Assembly: GCF_000004075.3 (NCBI RefSeq)
Contig: NC_026657.2
Coordinates: 10,416,001-10,480,000, forward strand
Direction of reading: 5' to 3'
DNA: 64,000 bases
Source of the DNA: Cucumis sativus
Lineage: Eukaryota > Streptophyta > Magnoliopsida > Cucurbitales > Cucurbitaceae
Under the pieces are notes generated by a model, which saw only the letters and a program-made list of their open reading frames with translations, was not told the origin of the DNA and did not search any database. Positions 48,972 to 62,434 of this stretch are shown in pieces. The position numbers and the translations under genes were made by a program. Position 1 is the stretch's first letter; each line of letters begins with the position of its first letter.

Positions 48972-51108
48972 TTGGATGTGATTGAAGAAGAAATTTGGAG
49001 AATTTAAACAAAAGAAATTTGGGGAGATTTGTTATTCAGTGGGTTTGGAATTGGATTTTGCTTATACGCAAATGAATGAAGATTGAAGAAGACGGTGGTG
49101 CTTCGTTTGCTTTTACTTGCAGAAATGGTTTAAGAGAAGGTTTTAACAAAAATGACGTTTTTTTTAAATAAATAAATTCAAACCCATCCCCAACTTTTAA
49201 TTTTGTTTCACTTCAGTCCTTCAATTTCTAACATATCAATTTTTTTTAATGTATTTGGAACATATTTTCAATTATACTCGTCAACTTTCAAATTTTTCAT
49301 TTTAAATTTTGATGATTTCTTTTTTCACCAAATAATTCTAGATGAATTTTTTGTTTTTAATTTTATAAACTGATAAGGTTGTGTGTATCTAAAGTACCAA
49401 AATATAAATATATTAGTGAAAGTTAGCCGAAAAAATTATAAATGTAAGAATAAAAATAAAGGAGGAAGGCAACATTGCATTTGTTTACATTATTTTACAA
49501 AAATATCGTAACAAACTATTTTTTTTGGTAAGTTTAGAGGCTAAAATATGTACGTAGAAAGTTTGTGGATAAAGTAGAATAAACCATAAAAGTTTAACGA
49601 TCAAAATGAATATTTTATAAGGTTAAAGATAAAAATATAACAAAATTTAAAATATAAGAACTAAAATAAAATTTGTGCATTTTTTTATAAAAAAAATAAC
49701 GTTTATATTATATATTTGATTGACAAGATTTATAAAATCATTTGCTTAAAATTTGATAGTCAACATGAGATAGCTCAATTAAAACATATACAATATTCAA
49801 GAGATATCTAAGTTCTTAAATCCCCACATGTAATTTAAGTTAGAAAAGGTGTTGAAAATGGATTTCAATCATGTGAGGTTTTGCTTGTTGGTATGTATAT
49901 GCTTTGAGGACAATTTAAAATGAGCTAATAACAACCATTTTAGATTTCTAAATATTTAGAAGGTAGGAACCTTAACGGGTCTAGCTAAAATATGATGTCA
50001 TGACAATAATCAGTCATATAAAAAAAAAAAAGGTACGTAATCTTGAAATTATAGATTTGACTTTCTTATTTTTCTACTCTATTTAGACTAGCTATGTTTC
50101 ATACTAACTTAAACACATCACAGTTCAGTACGCTCAACACTACGTCAATTTAAGGGTTAATTGAGTAGGTCAACTCTTAGAATATCAAGGCTATAGAACA
50201 CCGAAAATGTGAGCAATTTTTTGAAAACAAATAAAATTCATTATTGAAAGTAATCACCACCACAAACCTCTCCATGTTGAGCAAAGGACAAAAAGCCCGA
50301 AATAGTACTAAAAAAATCCCTAGCCACATCTTCAAAGCACGAACAAGAATTAGAGACACAAAAAGTCCACCCACTCGCTCTCCAAACAAAGTTGCAACAC
50401 GAGCCAAACAATACCACCATTTCATCAGTGGAATACATGCAAAGAGCTCAAACTAATGGTAAGCGAGACTACAATAACTTTTATGGAAGAAAAGTTAAAT
50501 AATAATTATATTTGTTAAGAAATAAAAGATACATGATGACAAGAATATATTTTGAAACTTATAAAATAAAAGAAATTTTTTAAAATATTAGATTTTGTAA
50601 AATATTTACAACCTATAACAAATTTTAGTTGTAACTATTTTAATTTATTTGGTTATTTGTTAAGATACCCCTAAAATAAATGTTAATACAAACTAATTTT
50701 TAAAATAAAAGATATTCAACAAAAGGTAGAAACTATGATGATATTTTATATTTAAACAAAATGACTTTGTTCATGCAGAGCCCAGACCGAACCAACCCCA
50801 CAGGTCAAAAACCGAAGGGCCGCGAGTGAGTTTCTTTGAGAAGTACTCGCCCTTCCCATCCATGGGATCCCAGCCCCGTTCTTTGAACACCACGTGTTCC
50901 AATGTTCATTCTCTTTTCCTTTCTCCAAATTCTCTCTTTCAATCTCATTCATCTTCGCAATTTGTCGTTTCTGTACAAAATTCTTCGTCCTTATGCAGTC
51001 CTATCAATGGCGGATGTCAATCGAAGCCTATGATTTTGAAGAAGTTACAAAAAAAAAAAAAAAAGAAAGAAAGAAACTACGTAGAGCTAGCTAGATAGAT
51101 ACTGGAAA
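48972..51108. other. Intergenic region, DMP copy 3 to At4g15545-like gene
   Basis: It contains the promoters of both divergent neighbours. A CACGTG box lies at about 50891. A GC-richer stretch at about 50200-50460 is open in several frames but matches nothing I recognise and may be an old transposon remnant. An A15-type tract lies just before the downstream leader (about 51048-51062). Confidence 0.5.
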
Positions 51109-53792
51109 ATGCAAGGCAAAGAATCTGGCACTTCCGGCTCCTTTCTTCCTGACGGAGTCCTGCAAGTTCTGCCTTCTGATCCTTTTGAACAGCTCGATGT
51201 GGCTCGCAAAATCACTTCCATTGCTCTTTCTACTCGCGTGTCCTTGCTTGAATCGGAATCCTCTGTTCTTCGTTCTAAACTTGCTGAGAAAAATGAGATC
51301 GTTGCTGACCTTCGGTTCCAGATCGAATCACTCAACGCTTCGCTCTCCGAGACTTCTGACAAACTCGCTCAGGCAGATGAGGAGAAGGTTTGAATTAGGA
51401 GGTGTTTGAATCTTTTTTTTTTTTTTGGGTGGAAATTTTATTCGTTTTAATCGTTGTGTTGTAGGAGAGTTTGGAGAGAGAGAATGCCTCGTTGTCGTAC
51501 ACTGTGAAGAAGCTCAGTAGAGATGTTGCGAAGGTGCGTGAAATTGCTCGATTTAATTGGCGTTTTCAACGGAATTCATGTTCAGTTCGGTGGATTTTGA
51601 TTTATGTGAATGGTTTTCTTTTTCTTTTTCTTTTTCTCTTTCTAGTTGGAGGTTTTCAGAAAGACGTTAATGCTATCACTTCAGGAGGAGGGAGATAGCG
51701 CTGTAAGAAACACATTTCTTATGAGTTTTGAATGATTTCTCGAGCTTGTTTAGTTTAAACAGGCTTCATGTTTTGTGGAAATTGATTTATGTGTTCTTTT
51801 CTTTGTGCTGTTGTTCGGTTTGGCATTGCCGCAGACAGAAACTCCAGAAGTTGTTGCTAGGATACAGAGCCAACCAAGTGAATCTACTTTTTCACAAATT
51901 GAAGGCATTTTTCTTAACCTTTTATATATTTATGGTTCCTTGTTTACGCTTTTCATGCATGGGTTAGAATGAGGGAGACCCTTTATATTTGTGAGTTGAT
52001 ATATTCTTGTTCATGTAGCCATTGAATCTTGTGTTACTACTGTCAATATTGGGCACTATTCCTGTCTTTTGAGACAAATGCTTGGCCCGCTTATTGTCTT
52101 TGACATGTACAGAAAATTATTTATTTCAGAAGAGGTTTCATCCTTCCCACCCTCTAGATATTCATCCGTTCAGAGCGTTTCCGAAGTAGGAAGTTCGTTA
52201 GCAGAGGATCATGATTCAGATAGTAAGTACAACTGTACAAGTTCAATTTACGTGTCAACTAGGATTTTGACTATTGGTGATTTTAGTTACTTTTCCATAA
52301 TTAGTGAACTAATTTGCGAAGATTATAAGAACTTTGTAGAAAGCTGAAAAAGATTGCAAATGTAAATTGTAATTTTATTTGTTTCTTTAAGGCATACGAC
52401 CTCGTATTGCGCCTGGCCTCCTGTTAGCGTCCCAGTCGAGTACACCTCGACTTACTCCCCATGGTTCTCCTCCTTCACTATCAGCGTCAGGATCCCCAAA
52501 GAGAACATCTAGATCTGTATCACCTGGGCGACATTCAATGTCTCTCTCAACCTCCAGGAACATTTTTGGAGATAGGTCTTCAGTATATTCTTCTGCGCCC
52601 TCGAGCCATTATGGCTCCATTTCCTCTAGCACAGGTTTGCAGATTAAATTGCTTCAAGAAATTTCCTTTTATTAAGAACATTCAAGTGGTTCTGCATTTT
52701 ACAGGAAAGATATTCTCAAATCCAATTTAATTTAATCTTATATTATCAGTCGCACACAATTTATAGAAGATTGTGATGCTGCTAATAGTTTATCTTGTAC
52801 CATAATCTCCAGCCCTTGATTGGCTCTATCATTGTATTTCCATGATGAAGGTTGTTCTTGTTTGATCGTTTACAGGGAGAACTCGGGTCGATGGAAAGGA
52901 GTTTTTCCGACAAGTCAGGTATTCATGCTGTATTATTAAGCTTCAACGTTTCTGTCTATTGCTTGTAAGTAATGGCTGATGTGGCTATATATGCCAGATT
53001 GATAATACCATTTTGAACCCACTCGTGTGATTATGTTGCATTTGTATTAATGTTTTTCTTCCCTTCCTGCATCATAACTGAAGAAAATACTTACTTCCCT
53101 CTTGATAAAAACCTGAAATTGTGAATAATTGTTTTCCTTTTCTGAATTCTTATAGGATTTAATTTCTTTTCTCACTGTTATCCTCTTTCAGGAGCCGTTT
53201 GGCTTATGAACAGTTTGCTGCATTTTTAGCAAATGTAAAGGATCTAAATTCTCACAGGCAAACAAAAGAGGTTCGCTCTCCCATCCTAGTAGATACACCA
53301 TGTGATAATTGGCGTTGAATAGATACGTAAGACAAGAAAGGCTAAAGTCTAGCCTTTCAAAAGTTGCAATATTACCCTCTAACTTTTAACGCTTTCAAAC
53401 TATCATTGTTGTTGAAATCTTTTAGATGTTGTGATTGTGACTTAGAACGGTGCGACAATTCAAATTTTTGTTCTAAGTCACTATCGTATCATTCCAAATC
53501 CGAATATTCACGTGAACATGTGAAAGTTGAAGAGTAGTATTACAACTTTTGAAACTATACAAGTATTTTTTAAACAAATATGGTTAAGCTTAAGGGTATT
53601 TCTTATAATTCACTCTCCTTTTAACCGTGCCCAAGTTACAAATGTGGTTGTTGCTCTCAATAATTTTCCGTTTATGATCGATCCAGTTATATGTAATTTC
53701 AGGAGACTCTTCATAAGGCAGAGGAGATATTTGGAGACGAGAATAAGGATCTTTATGCCATTTTTGAGGGATTGATTAATCGCAATCTCTAG
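51109..53792 (+). CDS. At4g15545-like coiled-coil protein
   Basis: A plant-conserved protein of unknown biochemical function. Nine exons, 51109-51387, 51465-51533, 51646-51702, 51835-51877, 52130-52222, 52392-52634, 52876-52918, 53192-53270 and 53703-53792, give 331 residues with all phases closing. The N-terminus (LPDGVLQVLPSDPFEQLDVA) leads into a coiled coil at about residues 30-130 (leucine and glutamate heptads, LESESSVLRSKLAEKNEIV). A Ser/Pro-rich disordered middle follows (RLTPHGSPPSLSASGSPK, SRSVSPGRHSMS). The conserved C-terminus is FFRQVRSRLAYEQFAAFL to IFEGLINRNL. I recognise it as the family annotated only as 'uncharacterized protein At4g15545'. No catalytic motif or membrane segment is visible. 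Exon 5 depends on the donor CAACCAA|GTGAAT and acceptor TTTCAG|AAGAGG. Confidence 0.9.
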
Positions 53793-55478
53793 TAAAGAAA
53801 ACCAAATCAGAAATGTAGTTAAAGATTGACATTGCACCTATCAGGATCGTTGGCAGCAACTGTACATCCAACAACGGCCTGTGGTGAATTTGTCACGAAA
53901 TTGCATTGAAATTCTTTCCTTACATCATGTCATCAAAGTGTGTAAATTATGATGCTAGTTAAGGATGAATATTAACTTATAGTAAGATGGTACCCCTAGC
54001 TGATATACGTACCTTTAAAGTAATCAATGATCAATAACATTTTTTAATGTTGTGTGTACATAGACAGTAATAGTGACGATTAATTGTGAATAATCTTCAT
54101 CACTCGATCTCTCATTGTTTAGAAGTTGTAATATCATCCTTGATTTTTCAGTTTTCATAAACTTTTTGAAACCATTATTGAAGTAGAAATATTTTTTTTC
54201 TAGAAGTATCGAGGATTTAATATTTTCTTTGACATTAAAACCACAAATGTCAAAAAAAGTGTTGAAGTCGAACGTAGATGGTCACTAGATATCAAATCTT
54301 TTTTTAGTCACTACCAATTAACGAATATTGAACTAGTTTTTTTGTGGAAAAGAAAATGATTTTGTTTAATAGATGACCTTAATTTCGAATTAGCAATGTT
54401 ATTTGCCTTTAACACACTAATAATGTGTGTGTGTAAATGAGGTAGAGTGCAAATGAGAGGGCGAGGAGTGAGAGCACAAAGAAAGGAGGATGAACTATTG
54501 TACGGGTGACCTTAATTTCACATTCGCTATAATTGCAAAGAATAGTACAAAATAGAAAAGAATCATACTTCAAGACAAACAATATCTATAAAATTAAAAT
54601 CATCAATACAAAAATGATTTTCAGAAAGAAAATAACAAAATAATGAAAATGTTAAATTTTTATTAAAAAAAATGGTATTAAAATCTCCAAAATTTTATTA
54701 GTATCAAATAAAATCAAGCTTTGAATAATTTAACCCTAAATTCAAAGGAGGAAAAACAGCATAGCCTCCATAGGACTTTTCTTTGAAATCTATTGGTATA
54801 AATTATTATTGGGAGCATATGGTCCAAACTAATACACTTATTTTCTCACAAGCAAATTCCATATTTATTAAGAATATTTTAATTTCTTTGTCTTTTATAG
54901 AAAACAAAATATCAATTTAGTCTCGAGTTTATCTTACAAATATTTAATTTTGAGTTTAGTTTTTATTTAATTCATAAATTTTAAAATATATTTTTTAAAT
55001 TTAATTTTCATTTCGTATACTTCTAAGCAATTAACAGTTAGTTTAGTTTTAAGTTTCAATTAATTAACTTAAAATAATCACTTGTATGAATTTTTCAATT
55101 AATTTTGGTAGCTGCAAAAGTTAACGAAAATGTCATTTATTTCAAATAACAATAAATTTGGTTATATTTTTGTAAATAGTTTTAGTTTATTTTTTACTAT
55201 ATTACTAATTGCAAAAGAATTTAATTATTCGAAAGTAATAGATGTAAAATTAACATTAAAACTAAGCTGAAAAGAGTGAAATAGAAGAAGTAAAAATCTT
55301 GTACAAAATTGAGAGTAGAAATTCAATAATCCGAACACGTGCGAAGTGTGTGAGTGAGAGTTTAGAAAATATGACGGTTAACAGCTTGAAGAAGAGATGG
55401 AAATCTGAAAATTTTATTGCAATTTTCTTCTTCTTCTTCTTCATTTCTTCTCTTTCTCTAGTGATCCCATTCAGTTCC
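53793..55478. other. Intergenic region, At4g15545-like gene to prolyl 4-hydroxylase
   Basis: AT-rich DNA with a 3' UTR at the left and the prolyl hydroxylase promoter at the right. A CACGTG box lies at about 55337. A TTC-rich run (about 55427-55450) precedes the start codon. No gene was seen. Confidence 0.6.
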
Positions 55479-58322
55479 ATGGCGGAATTACTCTGTTTCA
55501 ATCTACTCTTTCTCTTCACATTATCCATCTCCTTCCTTCTCCAGCGAGCTTCAGCCTCCTATGCAGGTTCCGCTAGCTCAATCGTCAACCCTGCAAAAGT
55601 CAAACAGATTTCATGGTCTCCTCGGTACTTCAATTTCTCCCTCTTCTTCTTCTTCTTCTACTACTACTACAACTACTACTACTACTTTCTAAGCTTTCAT
55701 GATCGATTAGATTTGTTCACGGAACCCTGTTCCCGTTTCAATTTGAATGATTCTTCAGGGCTTTTGTGTATGAAGGTTTTCTCACGGATTTAGAATGCGA
55801 TCATCTCATTTCCCTCGTGAGTAGAATTAGAATCGATTCGTTTTGCTTTTTTCGATATGCGGTTTTTTTTTTTTTTTTTCTTTTTGGTTGATTTTGGTTT
55901 TGTTTGAATTAGGCTAAAGCGGAGCTGAAGAGATCTTCTGTTGCGGATAATTTGTCCGGAAAGAGCAAAGTCAGCGAGGTTCGAACTAGCTCTGGGGCGT
56001 TTATTCATAAAGCCAAGGTTTGTTTAAACTTTAGAGTTTGCTACTTTTAGTTCTTAAGTTTCCAGTAAGAGAACCATTGTGGCTTTATATATCATCTTTT
56101 AGTTTGAATCACAACAAACCTAAATCTTAAACTCTCGAGCTTGAAATGTATTGGTTGCATAACCATTGAGATTTCCTCATGGGTTTAAAGATCAGTTTGG
56201 TTCATGTTCATGAGATCCATCTTTTGAATATTGGTCTGCTTTATGAAATATATTTTCAAATGAAATGAGTGATGAGCAAGTATGACATTGCAGTAATTTG
56301 ATCTCCTGATCTTTCATTCTATGATACTGGTATAAATCACCATCTGTGAGAAGCAAAAGAAAACAAAAAGGTTTAAACAGTTGGGTTGAAGCAACTTTCA
56401 TCAATTAATCTATGCATCAATCTGTATTGATTTGAAAGGGACAGCTGTTATTATTGCTTCATTCTGTATTAATTTGTATTATCGGTATCTTGAATGACAA
56501 ATTTTTTAAGGATGTGTTTAGCAGCCTGAGCTGATTGAAATTTCAGATTTTCCTGTCCTAGTTGGCTTTGTAGACGGAAAACATTAATGCTATCCTTGAT
56601 CTTTCTGAGTATAGAGATAGGGAGCCAATTTTACTTTTAAACACCTATCCTGATGAGACACTCTCTTACTCCTTCTGTGGAAACTTATTGTTGTACATCT
56701 GTTGTAGGATCCTATTGTTTCTGGTATAGAAGACAAAATTGCAGCATGGACATTTCTGCCAAAAGGTATAATACCTCTAGTGGAAGCACGCAAATTTCTT
56801 GTCAAATCCCATAATCTTTAGCAATTTATCCTAGATTGCGAACTTCTTTCCTTTATCTTAAAATAAAGATTAAATTGACTGAAAATTGAGTGTTTACTTA
56901 AGATCTTTCTTATGACAACTATGGATGTTAACAGGATCTAGGCTTATGCAGTTGAATTCTGAATTTTGGGTTCTGAAGTTCTATCTATTCTCATGACTGA
57001 AACCATCAAGAGAAATCTTGCGCTAATTATTTTGAACTGCAATATGGAAAAAATAAATAGATAACGAAACGTTGTGTATCAGATAAGTTCTAATTCTCAT
57101 TTTTCCCATGTGATTGAATGATTCTATCCGCAGGATTTTATTCCAAATTCCATATAAATTAGTGAACTTAGGAAGACATGATCCCCCGTCATAACTGTGA
57201 AATGCATAATCATCAATAGAGTCTGAGGAATAATTTTGCTGCTGGGAAGAAGCAGAGTTTGGACTAAGCCCTTCTCTTTTTTCTTTTTAGTGAGAAAAGA
57301 AAACTGTAAATATGAAACTCTATTTTTGTAAGATGTGAAGCATTTGACTCATGCATTAATAGATTGTTTGGGTATTTGATATTACTGGTAAAGTGAAACT
57401 TGAATGTGCTTGATTTCAGATAATGGCGAAGACATTCAAGTGTTGAGATATGAATATGGACAGAAGTACGATGCACACTTTGATTACTTTGCTGACAAGG
57501 TTAACATTGCTCGAGGTGGACATCGAATGGCAACCGTTCTCATGTATCTTTCTGATGTAGAAAAAGGCGGTGAAACTGTGTTTCCTTCTGCGGAGGTCCG
57601 TCCTTGTATTCCCCTTCAATCCAATTAATTGCAACTTCTTTTTTCTTTTTTAGCCTGAACCGTGACCATAATCAAGTGCCTTGGTTTTCTTAGTTCAATA
57701 TTCTTTGCAGGAAGATATATCTGTCTATACTTCGAATTGGAAAATTTTCCTGTCTTGGCAATTATATCTGCTGTCATTACTCATTTATTGATGACTTTTT
57801 ATTCAATATTTGATGTTTTTGTTCATTCATGTGAGTTCAGGAATCTCAAAGACGCCAGGCTTCCGAAACAAACGAAGATCTTTCAGATTGTGCAAAGAAA
57901 GGCATAGCAGGTGAGTGTTTTAAGTAGTAGTAGAAATCAATTTGCTAACTTCCGTCCTATTCGTAACATTCATCCAAACTTGTCGAGATTTCTCTCTTTA
58001 ACCTCCATGTTCAAAATATTCAGTAAAACCCCGGAAAGGCGACGCTCTTCTCTTCTTCAGCCTCCATCCAAATGCTATTCCAGACACAAGTAGTCTACAT
58101 GGTGGGTGCCCTGTGATTGAAGGTGAGAAATGGTCAGCAACAAAGTGGATTCGTGTCGATTCCTTCGACATGGTCGTGAGAGACCATACAAATTGCGGTG
58201 ATGAAAATCCAAGTTGTGAGAGATGGGCTGAACTCGGCGAGTGCACGAATAACCCGGAGTATATGGTGGGATCTCCTGAGCTTCCTGGCTACTGCCGGAA
58301 AAGTTGTAAGGCATGTTCATAA
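55479..58322 (+). CDS. Prolyl 4-hydroxylase with C-terminal ShKT domain
   Basis: A 2-oxoglutarate/Fe(II) dioxygenase that hydroxylates proline in secreted glycoproteins such as extensins and arabinogalactan proteins, acting in ER/Golgi. Seven exons, 55479-55624, 55759-55816, 55913-56017, 56708-56765, 57420-57595, 57841-57910 and 58024-58322, give 303 residues. An N-terminal hydrophobic segment ([14 protein letters not shown]) acts as signal anchor. Iron ligands are H142 and D144 (AHFDYFAD) and H230 (SLHGGCP). K240 (GEKWSATKW) binds 2-oxoglutarate. The last 42 residues contain six cysteines in ShKT spacing ([28 protein letters not shown]), as in the P4H4-like plant subfamily. The frame stays open to 55299, but the preferred ATG gives the normal signal-anchor start. 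It appears intact. Confidence 0.94.
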
Positions 58323-58857
58323 ACTTGGTTCATTCTTTATAATGAGCATTCCCTTGCCTTTTCTTTTTTGTACCAAAAACAGAAATGTTAGTTTTTCGAG
58401 AGCATTTTCGTTGAAATGTTTTGTGAGAGTTAGCATTTGTATTGATTACTCAATCATGTAACATTATTTGAACAATAATGTAGTTTGCAAAGTTCTTTTG
58501 GTTTTTATGGATAGTCCAATTATAACTCAGTTTAAAAATCTATTTGGATCGATAAGTGCTTACATATACGTATATGTGTAGACTTTAGAAGTTGTAAAAG
58601 TTAAATGTCGAAGAAGAAATTGAAAAAGAGAGAATCTGTTTTGAAGAAAGAAACAAAAATGGAGAATTTTGGGGAGAAATTGACAAAACTAACCTATTTT
58701 GTTCTATTTTGTTTTATATTTGAAGAGTAACGCAGTTTTAGTAAACTCGTAATTTTGTTTTTTAGTGTCGATCTTGAGAAGATTGACCTCGAGATTCTTC
58801 CCAAATTTTAAGAACTCCTCGAAGGAAATTTCTCAGTCTCTTGATTGAGTGCGTCAC

Positions 58858-58960
58858 AAAGATAGTGTATTTTTATTAAAAATTTGAAGTTTATTAAACA
58901 CTTCTTTAGCAAAGATAGTGTATATTTTATTAAAAATTTAAAGTTTATTAAACACTTCTT
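58858..58960. repeat. Near-perfect direct duplication of about 50 bp
   Basis: The segments 58858-58906 and 58911-58960 both begin AAAGATAGTGTAT and end AACACTTCTT, with one indel and one substitution. The offset is 53 bases. It is non-coding. Confidence 0.85.
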
Positions 58961-60404
58961 GGGCTAAAGTTGCCCCAAGATGACCCTAAGCTAATTAAGA
59001 ACATAAGCACGAAATGATCTCGAGGTAAAGAACATAAGCATGATGTAATATAATTTTGGGTTAAGGTTACTTCGAGATGTACCTGAATTTAAAAAAACAG
59101 AAGCTAAAATAGAAACTAAAATGTCTGAATTGATTGATTATAATAATTTACGAGTTTAATCAACTTAAACTATAATTTTAATTGTTTATATTTTCTTTAA
59201 ACCAAACCAATTCTTTATCAAACAAAAACTTCAATTTATTACTGAAAAAATTATTATAAACAACAAAATTGTTGAAAATATTTACAAAATATGAAAAAAT
59301 GGATTTGATAGCGGACGCAATGTCAAACATGATGTCACAACAATATGTCCAATAAGATGACAGTTACGAAAACATGCAGAAAAATAGTGACACAATAATC
59401 AAGGGACAATATATCCAATGTAACTAAACTTTACTAGATAAACAATTTAGCAATTATAACGAAAGTACTTATCTGAAAATTTTCCTCTTTAGTGGCTTTC
59501 GCATAACTTTCTCTTCAGCGTTTCAACTTAGGCTTTTCTCACCTTCACAATTTGCTTCTTCAAGCTATACTCTCGATACAATATGCTTAGACTCCCCCTA
59601 AGAGCCAGATCCCCTCACATTCATTATATTCAATTAGGCTCCCCTTAAATACAATATCAATATCAAACTTCTCCCAAGTTCTACAATAGCTATCGAGAAC
59701 CATTAGTCTTAGCAACAAACAAAGATTTTCACTATCAATACACAAAGGTTGAGGCTTAAACAATCTCTAAGCTCAAAATGGTCAAGCATACATTTTTTTA
59801 ATAAGAGACCCTAAAATGAGTGAGCACATAATATAAATATGGCTAGCTACGGAAATATATTTTTTGAGAGAATAAGCATTGTTTACAAAAGAATAAAGAA
59901 TGAAGATATGCTCAAGAACCGACCCTAGACCAAATCAAGAATATTTTGTTGACACAATAACCCTAATATTTGTCATAATTAACATATTGTTCTCAAACTT
60001 TCTTTTAAAAAAATCAGTCGACCAATGCATTAACAAAATATAACAAAATTTTAAATTATATCGATAATAAACATTGATATATTCCATCAATGTATCAATA
60101 AATATTACCAATATACACCGATACATTAGTGTATTTTATAAATATTTTAGTTATATTATAAAATAACATTATTGTTTTTTTTTTTGTTTAGAGAGAGAGA
60201 GTGCATGAACTTTGAAATGAGAGAATTTTGGACCAAACAAAAAGATAAAAGAAATGAGAAAGATTTGAAGGAAACGCAACATTAAAAAATTAGGAAAATC
60301 ATGAACCAATAAAATAAAATAAAATAGAAAACAAAACATTAAACTAAAGAAACAAAAAGATGAGAAAAGGATTCTGATTCTGTGTTTGACAAAGGAAAGG
60401 AAAG

Positions 60405-60445
60405 CAAAGGCAAAGGCAAAGGCAAAGGCAAAGGCAAAGGCAAAG
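60405..60445. repeat. (AAAGGC)n hexanucleotide array
   Basis: About seven units of a six-base repeat. On the plus strand it translates to Lys-Ala dipeptides and on the minus strand to Ala-Phe. Both open frames are judged artefacts of the repeat. Confidence 0.9.
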
Positions 60446-62434
60446 CATGTTATTTCCAACTGTTCCCACCTAATGAATATTAGATCAAAAACACAGCTGT
60501 ATGATTTGTTGTCTCACCCTCATTTTTCAATCATCAAATTTCTAATAATTAACAAATCAAATCTTCAAATCCATAGGGATTTGGGAAGAAAAAACAGAAG
60601 AAATGGTGTATCCCACAGATCAGACGGTCTGAAATCGTTGCTGTCTCATTTGGTTCAACAAAAATACAAAATAGACACAAAGCAAACCAAAGCAAACCAA
60701 ACCTTTTCTTCTTTTCTCTCCAAATCTTTATTTTCAAAAACCCATAAATATTTTCATTTCAATAGTATATAAAAGTACCCTAAATTATATAAATTTAAGT
60801 TGGGAAAAAGATGGGCATTTCATCTAAAATCTATAAATAACACTACACAATTTAACAGAAAAGAAACTGCATGTCATTGAAATATTAAAACTTGAAGATA
60901 GTTGCGTTTTGGTATATCAACACTTCTTATTAGGTATGTCAAAGATATATCATCCAATCATGTATATAGTATATAGTCCATAGCATATCAAATTAGATAT
61001 GTATATCATATGTCAGTTATATCAATGATTGATAAATCATGTACACCATTGTTTGAACTTTGTGTTCACTGAATGTAGATCATGAGTTAGACCCAAGTTT
61101 TACAATTTAAAAAAATGAAAAAATGGATTGAATTAACAAACTTCACTCAGATTTTATAACTTTCCATAAAGATATAAATTTGAATTTTAGGTTTAATGTA
61201 ATCCAAAAATTTCAAAATTTTATTTTGGAAAAATGGCTCTTTTAATCTTCAAGTTTTGAAGAAATATGTGTTCTAAACAAATATTTTTTTAGTCTCAAAC
61301 TTTAGGGTTTAGGTCTTTTAAGTCTCTAAATTTTCAAAATCTACTTTTTTAAGTGTCCGGATTTTTTTAAATATGTTTAGAAAATCCCTCAAACAATTTT
61401 TTACTTTTATTTCAAATAATTATACGACATTTTAAATTATAAAAATAATTTTTAAAAATCATATCATCTCAAACTACTTATTTCTAATTTTAAATATTAT
61501 ATAATTACTTCTAAAAAATAAAAAAACACTTCAAATACCTTATTTTAAAAAGGCAAGAATTAAAAAAAGTAAAGTTTGAAAACTCATGAATCAAATAGGT
61601 TGATTGCTATAAAGGTACATTTCTAAAAGAAAAAGTTGCATCAAATGATAAATTAAAAAAAAACAGTCTATAAAACTTATTTTTTGGATATTGTAAATAT
61701 GATAGATATGATAAGTAATTAAATATATCAGACAACAATCAAAAGATTCCACTTTTAAATTTGATATTTTTAAATTTAAAAAATACAATAAGAGAGGTTA
61801 TTTCTCGAAACGCTCTTTTTTAAAACTTAAAGAGTAAATATATACATTCTTCAAAACTTAGAAACAAAAAAGTTATATTTTTTTTCCCATTTATTTGTAT
61901 TGTTATGATTAGTTTTGGACAAAAGCTTTTTGTAGGTAAGATAAGAAAGACGGATATAAGGCTTTTCAAATATCAATATACGAAAAGGGAAAAGAAAAAC
62001 ACATTGATAACACTAATTAAAAGGTAACCAATGAAAATTCTCGAAAGAAAAAAGGAGAAAGAAAAACGACCAATAAAAATTGTTGAACAATATAAAACAA
62101 AGTATAGTTTGGAAAATGCAAAATCAACGAAAAGAAAAGGAAAAACGACAAGGCAGCAGAAGGTAGAGGGAGGCTTTGATTGTCTTTGTAAGAAGAAGAG
62201 AAAGATCCTCAAAATTCAATCCAATCCAAATCCCCACTCTCTTCAAGAACCTGCTTTCAACTCTGCTTCTTCTTCTACCTCCGCCAATACAAAAACAAAA
62301 CCCACTTCATATTTCTCCATTCTTCACTAAAATCCTTGTCTAAACTTCATTTCTAAGATCTCTGTCGTCTCTACTTCAACCCCAACTTTTTCTGAATCAC
62401 ACCCTTCTTCTTCTTCTTCTTCTAGCTCGTAGTA

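Larger units (their letters stand above)
58323..62434. other. Intergenic region, prolyl 4-hydroxylase to phosphotransfer gene
   Basis: Four kilobases of AT-rich DNA without a supported gene. It contains a near-perfect 50-bp duplication (58858-58960) and an AAAGGC hexanucleotide array (60405-60445). It also has a GC-richer patch (about 59500-59700) with polypurine-type TTAGGGGGAG on the minus strand, and a TC-rich leader just before the last gene. Confidence 0.6.

Noticed and set aside
60386-60772. Lys-Ala-rich small protein (128 codons)
   Set aside because: The frame is created by the AAAGGC hexanucleotide array and continues into AT-rich DNA without any family features.
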